Of a stretch of 64,000 nucleotides of DNA, positions 47,201-58,800 are shown piece by piece (position 1 is the stretch's first letter; each line of letters begins with the position of its first letter). Position numbers and translations under genes: made by a program. Source of the DNA: Corydoras sp. C115 (taxonomy: Eukaryota; Chordata; Actinopteri; Siluriformes; Callichthyidae); the NCBI GenBank assembly GCA_019802505.1, contig JAFMOC010000006.1:3753501-3817500 (forward strand). Reading direction: 5' to 3'. Below the pieces are notes generated by a model, which made no database searches, had not been told where the DNA came from, and was given only the letters and a program-made list of their open reading frames with translations.

Positions 47201-48359
47201 TGGTTAATCAACTAGGACAGAGCATCTTGTAAAACTGCCACTGTAGTGGGCACAAAGGTCAATGAAAGGTCTGTATCTATTGCAAGTGTTCTGAAGTAAG
47301 GAACGGGGTAAAATAACGACAGTCATGGGCCAACAAGGCAGAGATGCACTTGGAGAGTAAAGGCTGGCCTGTGTGGTCTGATTCAACAGTTGAGTTAATG
47401 TAGCTCAAATTGCAAAAGTTAATGCTGGTTCTGATCATTTGCTGCATTTGTGGCTGCAAATTAGTCAGGTTGTCCATGTTTTCCTCTGTTTATTGCCGAA
47501 AGCATAGGTACATGAGCATCAGAACTGGACCACGGAGCAATAAAAGAAGGTAATGTGTTACTTACTTGGGGATCACATGGCTCTCTCTCTCTCTGATCTT
47601 GATGATAAATTTATAGAGGTGTGTATTTTCTTGCACAAGTTAGGACTTGACATTTTATTTTGACTTTGGTTATAAATAAGAAGATCCAGAGCTTCTGATC
47701 ACTGGATAGTATTTACCATTAGACTGACTGTGTATTTAAAATATCAGCAGTTAGAGAAATACTTAATCCAGCAAACATACAGTACATCTAGGTTATTGAG
47801 TAAAACAAGCAGCTGAGGGGCAGACATTGTTTAACTTGATAATGATAAAGACCTACATGTGTAACAGCAATAAAATAATGAAATAATCACTGTCCAATTT
47901 TTTTTAGATAGATTTAAATTATTCAGACTGTTTCCTGTTTTTTATTATGTGAATGTAATTTGATGTAATATGTAGATTCAGACAGAAAAAATAATTTCTT
48001 TTAAAATTCAAGCCATAAGACCACAACAGTTTTTACATGGACAGTGTACACTAGGTGCATGAAATTGTTTGAGCAGGTACACTGTAGGGTAGAAATTATT
48101 TGAGTGGTGTAATTTTTAGCACTGCAATGACACAAAATTTCAAGTGGAGTTTTAATATGATTTTTTTTTATTTTTTAGTATAAGTGGCTCATGACCTTTT
48201 AAACAAAACTAAATGAGTAGATACAAAGTCAATATGACAGTATGGTGATTTGAATTTTTTAGTGGCTTGTCAGGGTTTTAAATAACTTGTAATGAAATCG
48301 GCATGGATACCTTCTTCTCGCGTTCTTTTCGTTCCTCTCTTTCAAAGGTGATGTACGTA

Positions 48360-48448
<89 letters not shown>

Positions 48449-49348
48449 AGTCAAGTGACACTTTATAAATGATTTCTGTTTTGAAAGCAAACCCAAGATA
48501 CCGTCGATGTCCTTTAATAAAAGTTATGTTTTATATTCTTTGTGCAGTTGGAGAAAGAGTATGTGTGCCGTGTCGAGGGGGAGTTTCCAGATAACGAGGT
48601 GGTGTGTGAGGAACCCATTCTGGTTGTCTCTTTCAAGGTGGGACTCTGCAGGGTGGATCCCAAAGGCAAGGACTGCCGTACTGTTTTCCAGAAGCTCAGT
48701 TATAATGGGCGTTCCAGTGTGGTACGATGTCTCCCATTAACCGGCCGTACGCACCAGATTCGTGTCCATCTCCAGTTTTTGGGATTTCCTATTCTCAATG
48801 ATCCAATTTATGGATCTTATGCTTGGGGTCCAAAGAGGGGCAAAGGGGGACATATGGAAAAGAATGATCAAGATCTTCTTGAGGCCCTGATTGAGGAGCA
48901 TCGTTCCAATGAAAGTCTGCACTTCCTGGATGTCTCGGATGAAGTCATCTCAGAAAAGAGTGAACCAAAATTGGAAGCAAGTTATAGTGTCCCAGTAAAC
49001 AAGGACCTGCAATCTGTAAACACTGCATCTGAAAAAGATTCTGGTACCATGGAAACTGCTTCAGATACTTTAGATTGTACATTGCCAGTCTGTATTACTT
49101 CAAACAGTAGCAAAGATGAAACGCCAGTCGTGGGATCAGCTGACAGCGATTCTCAGGGGTCAGATACAACTCCAAATGTAACCATGTTGGTGCGAGATCA
49201 TTTATGTGCAGATTGTAAAATTACACGTCCCGACCCTACAGACAAGGAACTGGTTATGTACCTGCATGCACTGCGCTACAAGGGGCCCGACTTTGAATAT
49301 GCGACACAATTACCTGATTGGGCTAAAGAAGACTGGGTACAGGACTAA
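44300..49348 (+). CDS. rpusd2: RNA pseudouridine synthase RPUSD2, complete
   Basis: A RluA-family enzyme that isomerises uridine to pseudouridine in RNA. Human RPUSD2 has been linked to mRNA modification. Exons are 44300-44743, 46282-46578 and 48548-49348, giving 513 aa (human about 545). Exon 1 has a basic nuclear-signal-like stretch (GRGKRRRAGKPLK), then an S4-like region (GKTLLEVFSSEFRVEPVEYY). Exon 2 contains VDDGDVVVVDKPASLPVHP and the catalytic HRLDRLTSG motif, whose Asp codon is at 46495-46497. Exon 3 has LEKEYVCRVEGEFP, GRTHQIRVHLQFLG and LNDPIY, then a Ser/Glu/Asp-rich tail. It ends MYLHALRYKGPDFEYATQLP and WAKEDWVQD as in vertebrate orthologues. Both introns are phase 0. The first donor (AAG|GTTCGG) is weak. 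The ATG at 44300 is chosen because an earlier in-frame ATG at 44147 reads through unconserved sequence. Confidence 0.95.
44768..44815 (-). repeat. SINE-B/LINE tail fragment
   Basis: ACATTCAGTCATTTAGCAGACG, CTTTTATCCAAAGCCACTTAC is the reverse complement of the shared LINE/SINE-B tail. The body is not recognisable. Confidence 0.7.
44930..45055. repeat. Two abutting SINE-A fragments in opposite orientation
   Basis: A minus-strand piece (CTATATGGGGCAATTTAAAG...TTTACCTTGA) is followed at 44967 by a plus-strand head (GGGCGGCATGGTAGCTTGGT, TTCGAATCCCAATCTGGGTGG). Confidence 0.75.
45190..45750 (+). mobile_element. Old Tc1 remnant interrupted by a SINE-A
   Basis: GTTAACCATGAATATCTC and CTCTGCATCAAAAAGGCTTTAC, GGCAAGGGTGTTGCTGC, AAGATTGTACCTAAAGCC follow the N-terminal transposase of Tc1 elements (ISKE..., LHQKGFTGKGVAALKIVPKA in the broken frame). 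The sequence resumes after the SINE at 45724 (TTTATTAGATCATTAAAAA, matching the IYRIIKN region). The rest of the element is gone. Confidence 0.65.
45365..45723 (-). repeat. SINE-A, full length, with 11-bp target-site duplication
   Basis: Complete element flanked by AACATTTATTA at 45354-45364 and 45724-45734, inserted into the Tc1 remnant. Confidence 0.92.
45752..46040 (-). repeat. Divergent SINE-A
   Basis: GCCCCATGGTCATCCAGGGG, GGCGCTGAGCAGATACATCC, GACTGTGGGAGGAACCCAGAG, GGGATTCGAACCTGGATCC and CACTAAGCCACTGTGCCGTCC. Confidence 0.85.
47005..47565 (+). mobile_element. Degenerate second Tc1-type element in rpusd2 intron 2
   Basis: The order of phrases follows a known fish Tc1 family: TGACCAGGCATAACATTATTA, GAAGCAGGAAAAATGGGCAA, CCAAATTGTGATGG, CAGAGCATCTTGTAAAACTGC, GGCTGGCCTGTGTGGTC, AGCTCAAATTGC, AATGCTGGTTCTGAT and CATCAGAACTGGACCACGGAG. 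The reading frame is destroyed by many changes. The element stops before the catalytic domain's end, so it is truncated. It differs from the Tc1 family at 37.2 kb. Confidence 0.7.
48362..48444. repeat. (AT)n microsatellite in rpusd2 intron 2
   Basis: About 41 uninterrupted AT units, roughly 100 bp before exon 3. Confidence 0.95.
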
Positions 49349-50245
49349 AAAACCTCTTTATATATTTTCTTTGAAAAATATCACCTGGATTTGGAAGGGC
49401 TGTAACTTTAAGATTTTGATTTTAATTTCTTTTAAACCGAAAGAACTTGGTTTAAAATTTTACATTTTAGTATAAACCTATTCGAATGAACATCTTTTTG
49501 GCCCCAGCTATTGAGCTAAAAAAGATTCCAACAAATAAACATGGTGATGTGTGATTAATGCAAAGGCAGGTTTACTGTAAAATGTATATTTTTATTGTAT
49601 TTATCTCTGTCATTCAATTATTCAATGATATGTTATACATGAAAAGTGCATTGTAAAATAGTGCTCAAATGTGGCACAGGACAAAGAATTGCAACTTTAC
49701 ATTTGGCACTTTGTACCATAATTGGTATTACACCATATTACACCAGCATCAAGACAACAGTGACATCGTTGCAATAAACTGAATACAGAGAACCTTCAGC
49801 ATTCTAGTTAATTGGCAATAAAACAGGAGGTGTGCTTGATGAGCACATCAATATTAATGATGCAGTAAGCACACATGAAGAACTGTAATTTTTATGTTCT
49901 GTGTTATTAGAAATTTACAACTTTTGGTAATTTCTTTAACTCCTCTACATTATTGTATTTGTACATTTGATTTGATTTAACACAATTAAAATGTGATTAA
50001 CTCCAATTCAGGTCATGTCTTTTTCTGGTATTGCTAAGAGTTTTGTAGGTGTAGAAATGCACTTAAACTTTTTTTGAAAATCTGTACTCTGTCGACTCTG
50101 TTATGAAACTTCACTAAGCCATCTTTGTCTATTGGTCAGTTGGTCACTAATACAGTACAACACTGAAAAACAGATGAGACAAATTGTGTGTGATTAAAAT
50201 ATTAAAATGACCTACAACCTTTGAATTTAGAACATGCTGCATAAG
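49349..50245 (+). other. rpusd2 3'UTR and intergenic DNA
   Basis: AT-rich with several polyadenylation hexamers. No other gene. Confidence 0.5.
49534..49539 (+). promoter_or_regulatory. rpusd2 polyadenylation signal candidate
   Basis: AATAAA in AACAAATAAACATGG, 186 nt past the stop codon. Further AATAAA hexamers occur near 49774 and 49819. Confidence 0.45.
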
Positions 50246-50736
50246 TAGGGCTGGGGCAACGCATACTGTATGTCGCCTAATCGGTTATGAAAATGCGTCG
50301 ATTTGAATAACTTGCATCGACGCGGCAACAATATTTTGGTGCCCTAACGGAAAGATGGATTTATCCGTAGCACAAGTTGCATGCGTGCATCTAAATTGTG
50401 GGAGCACTTCACACACGAACACAACCATGTGGTGCTCTGTCAGATTTGCCAAATGGAGATGACTTTTTACAACAGTACAACTGCTATACACGTGCGTTTA
50501 AAGCGCAAACACCAAATAGTAAAAGACTCATTTAAAAATATTCCACCATCATTATAATGTGCTTTATATTATGCTAGATTTATTTAATCTCTGAGATTTT
50601 AACATTAAAGGTTTTTATATATTTTTTATTTATTATGGGAAGTTATTTTAATTCCAAATACAATCACAATAGAGTAATTGTTTTTAGATTATTCGACTAA
50701 TCAAAAAAAAAAAAAGAAACACTAGGTGCAGCCCTA
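50246..50736 (+). mobile_element. Short hAT-type element with BED zinc-finger remnant
   Basis: Ends TAGGGCTGGGGCAACG and TGCAGCCCTA form the inverted terminal repeat (TAGGGCTG/CAGCCCTA). The possible 8-bp flanks TGCATAAG and CCAATAAG agree at 5 of 8 positions. Inside, a frame near 50388-50510 reads SKLWEHFTHEHNHVVLCQIC then RLKRKH, the C-x2-C and H pattern of a BED finger. The catalytic part is missing, so this is an internally deleted, non-autonomous copy. Confidence 0.75.
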
Positions 50737-52871
50737 CCAATAAGGCACATACATTTAATAATGTGGTCATTTTAAAACCGCAAATACCACAGTGTTTCTA
50801 ATATGGAAAGCGTGTTCAAAGCGTGGGTTGCCAGTAACAATGCACGTGCTTTTAAAAAATATACCCTTAAAATAATAACATTGCTGTGTGCTGTGAACGG
50901 TTCACGTATTAATGTGAACAGAAAAGCTCATCACATTTACAGTACCTGTTGCATTAGTGGAGAGCTATGGATAAACTACAGACCCTTTCCAAACAAATTT
51001 GTTATAGTTATAAAAAAGGACTTTATATTATTGAAACATTTTTTCAACATATAAACACTAAAAGCTTTTTTATATAAATATTTAATATGGTACATTTTAT
51101 TAAATTCTGATTTTAACACAGTATCACACAGCACAATTTTTAATGTGTTTTTATCACCTGTCTTCCTTTCCCAATGTATTACATCTGATCTTACTCACTT
51201 TTTGAATTTCTCTATTGTGTGATTAATATTTATTATTAAATTTATTATTATTGTTATTATTATTCAACTACTTCTTGCCCACATCATTTTCAGCAAATGT
51301 TTGTATTGATTTTTTAGTTCTACAATAGCAGACTGTGGTCTAGTGGTTATAGACTACAGTGTTAGTTCCCTTTTCGTTGTTCTCTAATGGTCAGGATCCC
51401 AATAGTAGCATCACCGAGCAGGTATTATCATGTTGGTCCATTGTTCTTATCCCAGCAGTGTCACCGAGGTGTTTAAATGAAACTACAGCAGCACTGCTGC
51501 ATTAAACCCCCCCCCACTGCATCAGTGTCACTACACAACTGACAATAAACAATACATCACCCAACAACAACAGAGGTTCAACAGGGGACTAACAAAAACA
51601 AGTGTACTACAGTCTGTAATTATAAAACTACAAAGTCCCATCCTAAAACCCAGTCCAAATCTCTGGGGCTCTTGCCGATCTGTATAATATACCTAAATAA
51701 AGACCATGTACCAGTGGACTTACATGTGTTCAAGCAATAAACACTAACTAGAGGTAATTATTAGTGAAACCTCCAGCAGGTGAATTAATCAGTGTGCAGG
51801 CTTTATAAGCTGAGATAAGACCATGAGACATACATTGAGAGACTGTGATTCTGTGACCAGCCGACAGAATGCATTTGATACAAACTGATGGCTGATCATT
51901 AGCACATGATCAGCAGAACCTCTGACAGGTGTCTATGTTTTACCTCTTTTTCTCTTAAGGTCTAGGGGATGCTTAATACAGTATACAATATCTATAAATG
52001 GATACAGTGTTTAAAACAGCAAAACGTTTATGGGTTCAGTTATTAGGTAGGATGGACAATGGTGTGGTTTCTATATTGTTTTCCCATGCACGGATTTTCT
52101 CCAGAAACAATCCAAAGACCTGCTGGTAAGTAAAGATTATAAATTCTATGTATCTATGTATCATTCAAAATGGTTGTTTCTGTCAGGAACATGGCCTGTG
52201 AGCTGTATGTACGTTAAACTCCAATACAACAAATGGGGAATAAGTTAAAAAATATATAAGTGGTGTTGCAGCTGTGAATGATCTGTGAATTTTAATCACC
52301 TTTCTTTTTAAGCTAGAATCCATTTCTATGTACTTTTACACTTTTTAAATAGTTTTCTTTGTGATATTTTAATAAAAAAAATATAAAATAAATGTAAAAT
52401 CTAAGCACATGTACATTCAGATCATAAAACATCTCATAAATTAAACTTAAATATATTATAGTTTAAGTGTCTTATTATAAACTCACTTTGGTATTAAGCC
52501 AAGTGAGGGTTTAGCCAACTAAAGGCAGATCAAGTCCAAAGATATGTCCTGTCACTGAAATTCTATAATCCTGACAGTAAATATCCATTTATGATGCTAG
52601 GTTAAAAGCTTCACGCGTCTTTTATAGTGCTTCTTTATACAGCACTGTATTACATATAGTTTCATCATTTTTAACAATGTCTTTAAATCAATACTGGTTT
52701 GTTTAAAAAAATAATAATTTGGTTATCATGACTGAATCAGCAGTTTTGTGTCATTTGTAGGCATTTACAGGTTCATTTATAAGAGATCATTTGTTTTAAA
52801 CACTGTACATGGTCACCACAACTTTCTGAGTGGTGGTCCTGGAGTAGTTACAATCTGTAATACATATTAAA
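50737..52871. other. Intergenic DNA between rpusd2 and disp2
   Basis: AT-rich. It includes an R3 repeat copy (51300-51650). There is no supported gene. The minus-strand side near 52872 is the disp2 3'UTR. Confidence 0.5.
51300..51650 (-). repeat. Interspersed repeat R3
   Basis: Phrases TGGTCAGGATCCC, GTGTCACCGAG, CATCAGTGTCACTAC and TACTACAGTCTGTAATTATA recur from the other R3 copies, partly inverted in order. It is an old, rearranged copy, and the strand is uncertain. Confidence 0.4.
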
Positions 52872-55800
52872 TCACTTGCTATCTTCATGTCTCCCATCCC
52901 TCTTTACCCAAACATCAGGTAAGTCAGGCTGACTGTTTGGCAAGATTACAGGTAGGTCACTTTGGCTTGTACGTCCTCTTCCAGACCCTGGAGAACCAAA
53001 ATCATAAACTGTTTCTCTTAAAGACAGCCGTAATGTATCTCTTTTGCCATTGAGGTATCCCGGTCGCAGTTCTCCGTCAGCATCAGTAGATGGTTCAACC
53101 GAGACGGTGGGTTCAGTGTCACTCAAGCAAGTCTCATTCGAATCAAGTCCTTCAATAGAACTCTGGGACGGACATGACGAAGGTTGTTTCTGTGAATGAC
53201 ATCTATCGCCCCCATCCATAGACGGTGACCTTTTTTGGAGGTTTCCTGTTGCCTCGGTAACCATGATATCTTCCATGCTTGAGGATGACAAAGATACATT
53301 CCACAGAGTGATCCCAGCCGCTCCCTGGCTGTGACAGTTTTTGCATAATAGCCTGTCTTTTATTGGATTACCAGGAGAAACCACTCCTGGTCGTAGCATG
53401 TTATCTTTGTAAGGAGATGAGGTCTGGACTGCTAGGGGGGGACTACAGTCCTTAAGGTGGCTGCTGCATATTTCTTCACTGGCAGCATCTGTGTTCCTCC
53501 TGTTGTAATACTTTTTGGGACTGAGCCCACAGAACTCAATGTCATCTGAAAGAACGGAGGGCCTGTTGGACAGCTTGCTGGTACAAGTGCTATTTTCAAA
53601 GCTGTCACTCAAATGACAGGCTAAAGGTTGAAGCTCATACTGTTCTGGCTCCCTCTCTAGGCTTGGCTGGTAATGCCTATGATGATGCTTGGGGCATAGG
53701 AATCGTCCACTCTCTTTTTTAAAGTTTTGTTTTCCTTGAAATCTTGTGCCTGTACCACAGCCAAATGCTCCATTAACCGAAGGACTGCTACTTGCTACTT
53801 CAGCACCTGAACATGAAGGCAGAAGGTTTTTTGTAGCTCTTACAGTTGCACAAGGTAACACCAGTTTCACACAGTTGTTCTGAGGACCAAAGAAGCAGCA
53901 GAGGGACTGAAAGAAAAAAGTAGCAAATCCACATCCCACACATTTGACAAGCAGAAAAAAAATTCCAAGCTTTCTAAAAAGTAGTGCAGTTGCAGGTAGC
54001 ATTATAATTCCGACAGAAAAGTATGCCCCGGCCCCCGTGGCTACTGGACAACCCATTTTCTTCAAAGAATATGCCACTCTGCCCAGTCTGTCGTTGTAAG
54101 GGGCTAGGCAGTAGCTAATGAGGTAATTGGTCACAAAATCAACAGAGAGTCCTGCTGCAGTTGAAATCAGCAGTGCTTCCACACTATTTAGCTGCCACTC
54201 TAAAAGCACAAGTAGGCCAATAGTAACAAAAACACTGCCCCCAACAGCAAAAGTCACATAGATGCTTAATGGTATATTCCATGTGGTAAGCAAAAGCAAG
54301 GCAAATGTAAGGGCTACAGAAAATCCTGCCACTTCTAATGTCTCAGAGCTTAAACATTGCTGGAGATCATACAACATTAACTGGCTCACAAACCATCCTC
54401 TCTGGAGTCCATGCGGAGCTGTAGAAATTGCTTCATTAAACCATGATGTGATTTGTTTATAGAAATGTGAAGTTCTACTAAAGTTAAAGCTGTAAAGCTG
54501 CGAGGTCTGAAAGACCATGACAAGTGCAGAAATTTCACCATGTGAATCAAAACGGAGCCCACCATTTTTAGGTGGACCTCCTTCTGCCTGTTCCTCTGCG
54601 ACCATTAATTTTAAGCACTGCTCAAAAACATGGGGAGGATAAGGAAAAGAGATATTATTGCAGCAGAAATTATAGGCATCTCCATTTTCAGAACAGTGGC
54701 GAATGGATACCCAATGTATCAATTTATCAATGAAACAGATGTTGTCTTCTGCCGTTTCTTGTTCTGGTGGTAATACAGAATAAAAGCTTTGATTCCTAAC
54801 ATTTCCACATAGATTCCTTAGCCAAATTTGAGCTTTAAAACTGCTCATATTAAATTCAGGATCTAGGGCAAAGGAACCATTACCTTTTGGATTGAAATGA
54901 TTCCCATCATCTGTTGGAAGCACACCCCAGATAAGTTTTATGGTCATGGGTTCATCCTCTCCTTGTTTCCTTCGCTCAAACATGAACTGATGCCGATATT
55001 CTGCATCATATCTTTCGAAAGGATGGCTGGATCGAAACAGTTGAGTTGCCCTGCTGTCTGAGGATGGTAGTTTCATGCCAGGGTCCACACATGATATATA
55101 GATTCCTCCTGCAGCCAACACTGCAAACCAGCAGACCCATATATATCGAAACTTAACCACACCACAAGGTAGGATTTTCAAAAAAATTAAATTGGATGTG
55201 TCGGCCAGACCTCGTTTTAAACTCCGAAGTTTCTGTCCCAGTGTAAAAAGGCATCTCTTTCTTGAGCTGGAATCCCAGAATCCACCGGGATTGTTTAAAC
55301 AACAAGGCTTCCATGAGGACTTAGATTCAGAGGTGAGAGCTGCTGTTGCATGTCGCTCTTGCAAAACTATGGTACAGGGGAGCCAAACAAGAGCAAGCAT
55401 TGTGTTTATTAAAGAGGCACTACCTAGATACACAGCAAAACATCTCACCACAGTGATGCTGCTTATGCAGCCTGAATAGAACGTCACGCTTGATGTCAGA
55501 CCGGACACCAGTATCAAATACCCCATTTCCTGTAAGACACGTTGAATTTTTTTTTCTAGTGCAATTGGGGGATTATGGCTCTGCTGAGAATTCCAGAAGT
55601 CATTAAAAGTCAAGGCTTGATTTAAGCAACTACCCAGAAGAATAAGAACTGCCGTGAGATTGAGTAGTGGAAAAAAAGTTAGGCCAAAAACAACTTGGTA
55701 GAAAAAATAGGCTGTCAAAAGTGACAATATGACAGCAACCAGTGATGTGGCTGACAGAAGGAATGATTTAAGGTATAAGGCCATTGTAAGTAGCAGTGAA

Positions 55801-58800
55801 AGGACTGTAAGGATCGGATAGACTGAGTCACGTGAGAGGTAATATTTAAAAAGCTGTTGCTTAATTCCCAAATCCATCCCTGTTATTGTAGTGTTGTTAT
55901 ATATAAGCTCATGATCCTCAAGATGGTCCAGATACATCTTCATTAATGCACTTCCTTTTTTTAATGGTAAAAACACAACACTATATTTGAGGGAAGGAAC
56001 CTGGTATTCAACAGTCTGTGGCCCAAGAAAATCCTTATCAACCAGGTAATGCAGAATCTCATAGATGATACTGTTGTGCTTGCAGTGGTGGGGGACAGAG
56101 GCACAAAAGCCATACTTGCTTTTCTCTGCGCAAAGGGAAACGAGACTTCCATCATGGTAGTAAGGAGCACAATATCTCAGTAGACTTAAGCTTTCAGACA
56201 CATGCTGTGCTGTAAGGCTGAAGCAGGAACTGACATTGTTAAGGAGGGCCAAAAAGTTTCCCAATGACCAGCTTGGACAGCATTCTTCTTTACCTTTGGC
56301 CCCTACTCTGGACTCTGACCAAACTTGACAGAGTTCTTCAAAATGTGCATCTGTGCGAATCTAAATGGATAAATGAAGAAATGCAACTTTTAACGTACTG
56401 ACCTAGACATTTACATAAAAAATCTAAAAAAAAAAAAAGATATTTTGAAAACGCTAAAAGTGTTTGGACTGATTGAACTATAATTTTATCCTTTCCTTTT
56501 TTGGATATGATTTTGATAACTGCATTCCTCCATTAGAATAAGAATTTTTATTACTTAACTTATAGCTGACTATAGCATGAGGCTAAATTTTTATTATTAT
56601 ATTTCACTGTGCCTTAAGATTTCCATGGTTTGAGCCAAATGTTTTGAGTCTACATATGTAACCTTGGCTGGTGTAAAATACGCAGTTGAGAATTAAAACA
56701 TTTTTAGGCCTTAATTCCATCATTTTGATTTTTAGGTTCCTTCTTTTACTGAAAATGTAATCCACTTGTCATTTTCTTAATCTATATGCAAAAGGTTTTG
56801 TTGATCTTGCTCCAACTGCACGGTGTCTTTGCTTTAAGTATAGAAGTTTTTTGTTGCATTTTATAAATTTTACAACTGACTCATTTGCTGTTCCACTTTT
56901 ATTTACCATTTTAGATGTTTAGTTGCACTTAAAGTCAGATTCACCTTGACGTCTTTTTGGTTGTTTGGCCAATTTTTTGCCTTTAATCCTAGTTACTATA
57001 TTTGCCTTCATAATAAACCCAGTTACATTGTCATATAATATGTTTTTTTTTGTTCTGGGACATTTCTTTTTATTTTGGAGATTTTTTGCTGCCATCTGGA
57101 TGGTTGGGTAACCAGAACGCTGTAAATAATAAATTATTAATTATAGAATACAGAATAGTTCTGCAGTACCTGGGTCTGTTCCATCTCACACATGGAATAG
57201 ATTGCCTTCAGACTCCAGAGACTTGCAGAGTTCCCTGAGCGGAAGACCAGTTGAGCATAGTGATCACCTGCGGAATTAAGTGGAATATGACCATTCAGTA
57301 AGTATGTTGAAGGAGGTTGCAGGAGGGTGTTAAAACACTGTTAATCTAATTATCACTAATGGCTTCCTATGGTGTGTAGGATGATGGTAGATTAACAAGG
57401 TGAATGTATTTTTGTCATTTTGGTATTATGTTAACATGTTTTCACAACCAGCACTCTTTGGGTAAAAGGCAGGGAAACAGACGTTTTAAAATGCCAGCCC
57501 ATCACGGGGTTGCCACATAGACAGGCACGTTGTTACACATATTAACACCTAGAAGCAATTTAGTAAGCTTCGGTTAAGATGAAATAAGTGGTATCTAGGC
57601 TTTCACTAGGGAACTGGATCCAGGACCTTCTTGCTGTTAAACTAGAGCCAGGGGTCTACACGATGCCCCCTATTTGCTGCCTATGTAGATGTTATGCATC
57701 GTGCCAAACAACACCTCTTTTCCATGATTTATTTACAATAATGTATGCCCTTATGTGCCTTATTGTTTAATTATAAAACAAGTAATTCTGATCCTTGAAT
57801 CTGATTGGCTGAGTCGTTTGTTCAGTAGTGACATTATTGACAATTATGCACACCTCTGACCATTTACATGACATTTTATTATTAATTATTTATGTTATTA
57901 ATTATTTTTCCTGCTTTCAATAAATGCTTCACTTCATGCCTAATAACACCTCTTTTGTGAATTTCCCCATTGTGGGACAAATAAAGGTTTATCTTATCTT
58001 ATCTTCCCGTGATTTATTCACAATAATGCACACCCTCTCGTGCCTTAATTCTATAATAACAACCACAACATGTTTTACTATCTCTTATGCTGCACATGAG
58101 ACTTCTCACTCCTCTCTCAATTTCTCCCTCTACTTCTGTCTTAACACTGGGTACTGACACACAGACACGCTACAGGTGAGATCCATCACCTTACCTGCTT
58201 CCTTGGTTCCACTTCTTAATTACAAATTGTTTAAGTAAACTGATTATAGCAACACTTTCTTTTGTAATATAGTTTGTAATTAACTATATTAAACTACACA
58301 AATATATGTTTTATTGCATTTTTGCTAAAAATAGTCTCATTATTTTTTAATAATTCCTAATTTCACTCACCTGGAGCATTGCAAAAAAATGTCTTTTCAA
58401 CAGAGTCTGTGTGCAGCATTCGAGTTGAACGATGAAAGTGATGATAGGCTTTGTTCTTTACTTCACTGAAAAGAATGCAATTCGTTTTATTATAATATAT
58501 ATCCAAAGCTTTATTTTTATGTGCGTACAGTTACCACAGAAAGTACCGTGTTATACTTTCATCTTCAAACTGGTGAGGCGTTAGAGATAATGCTTTTCCA
58601 GGCCCAGTACTTTCTTGTAGCTTTGTCCAAGCTGCTAATCGAATCCCGATATTGGTTCCTCTGGGTTCAAATCCCTACATATACACCATGAAAGACACAA
58701 AAGGTACAGTTTAGACTTTGTAACGAAATAATAAATGATCCATAATGACAAATTATTGTATTTACACTATGAATATACAGATACTTACTAATAAAGGGTC

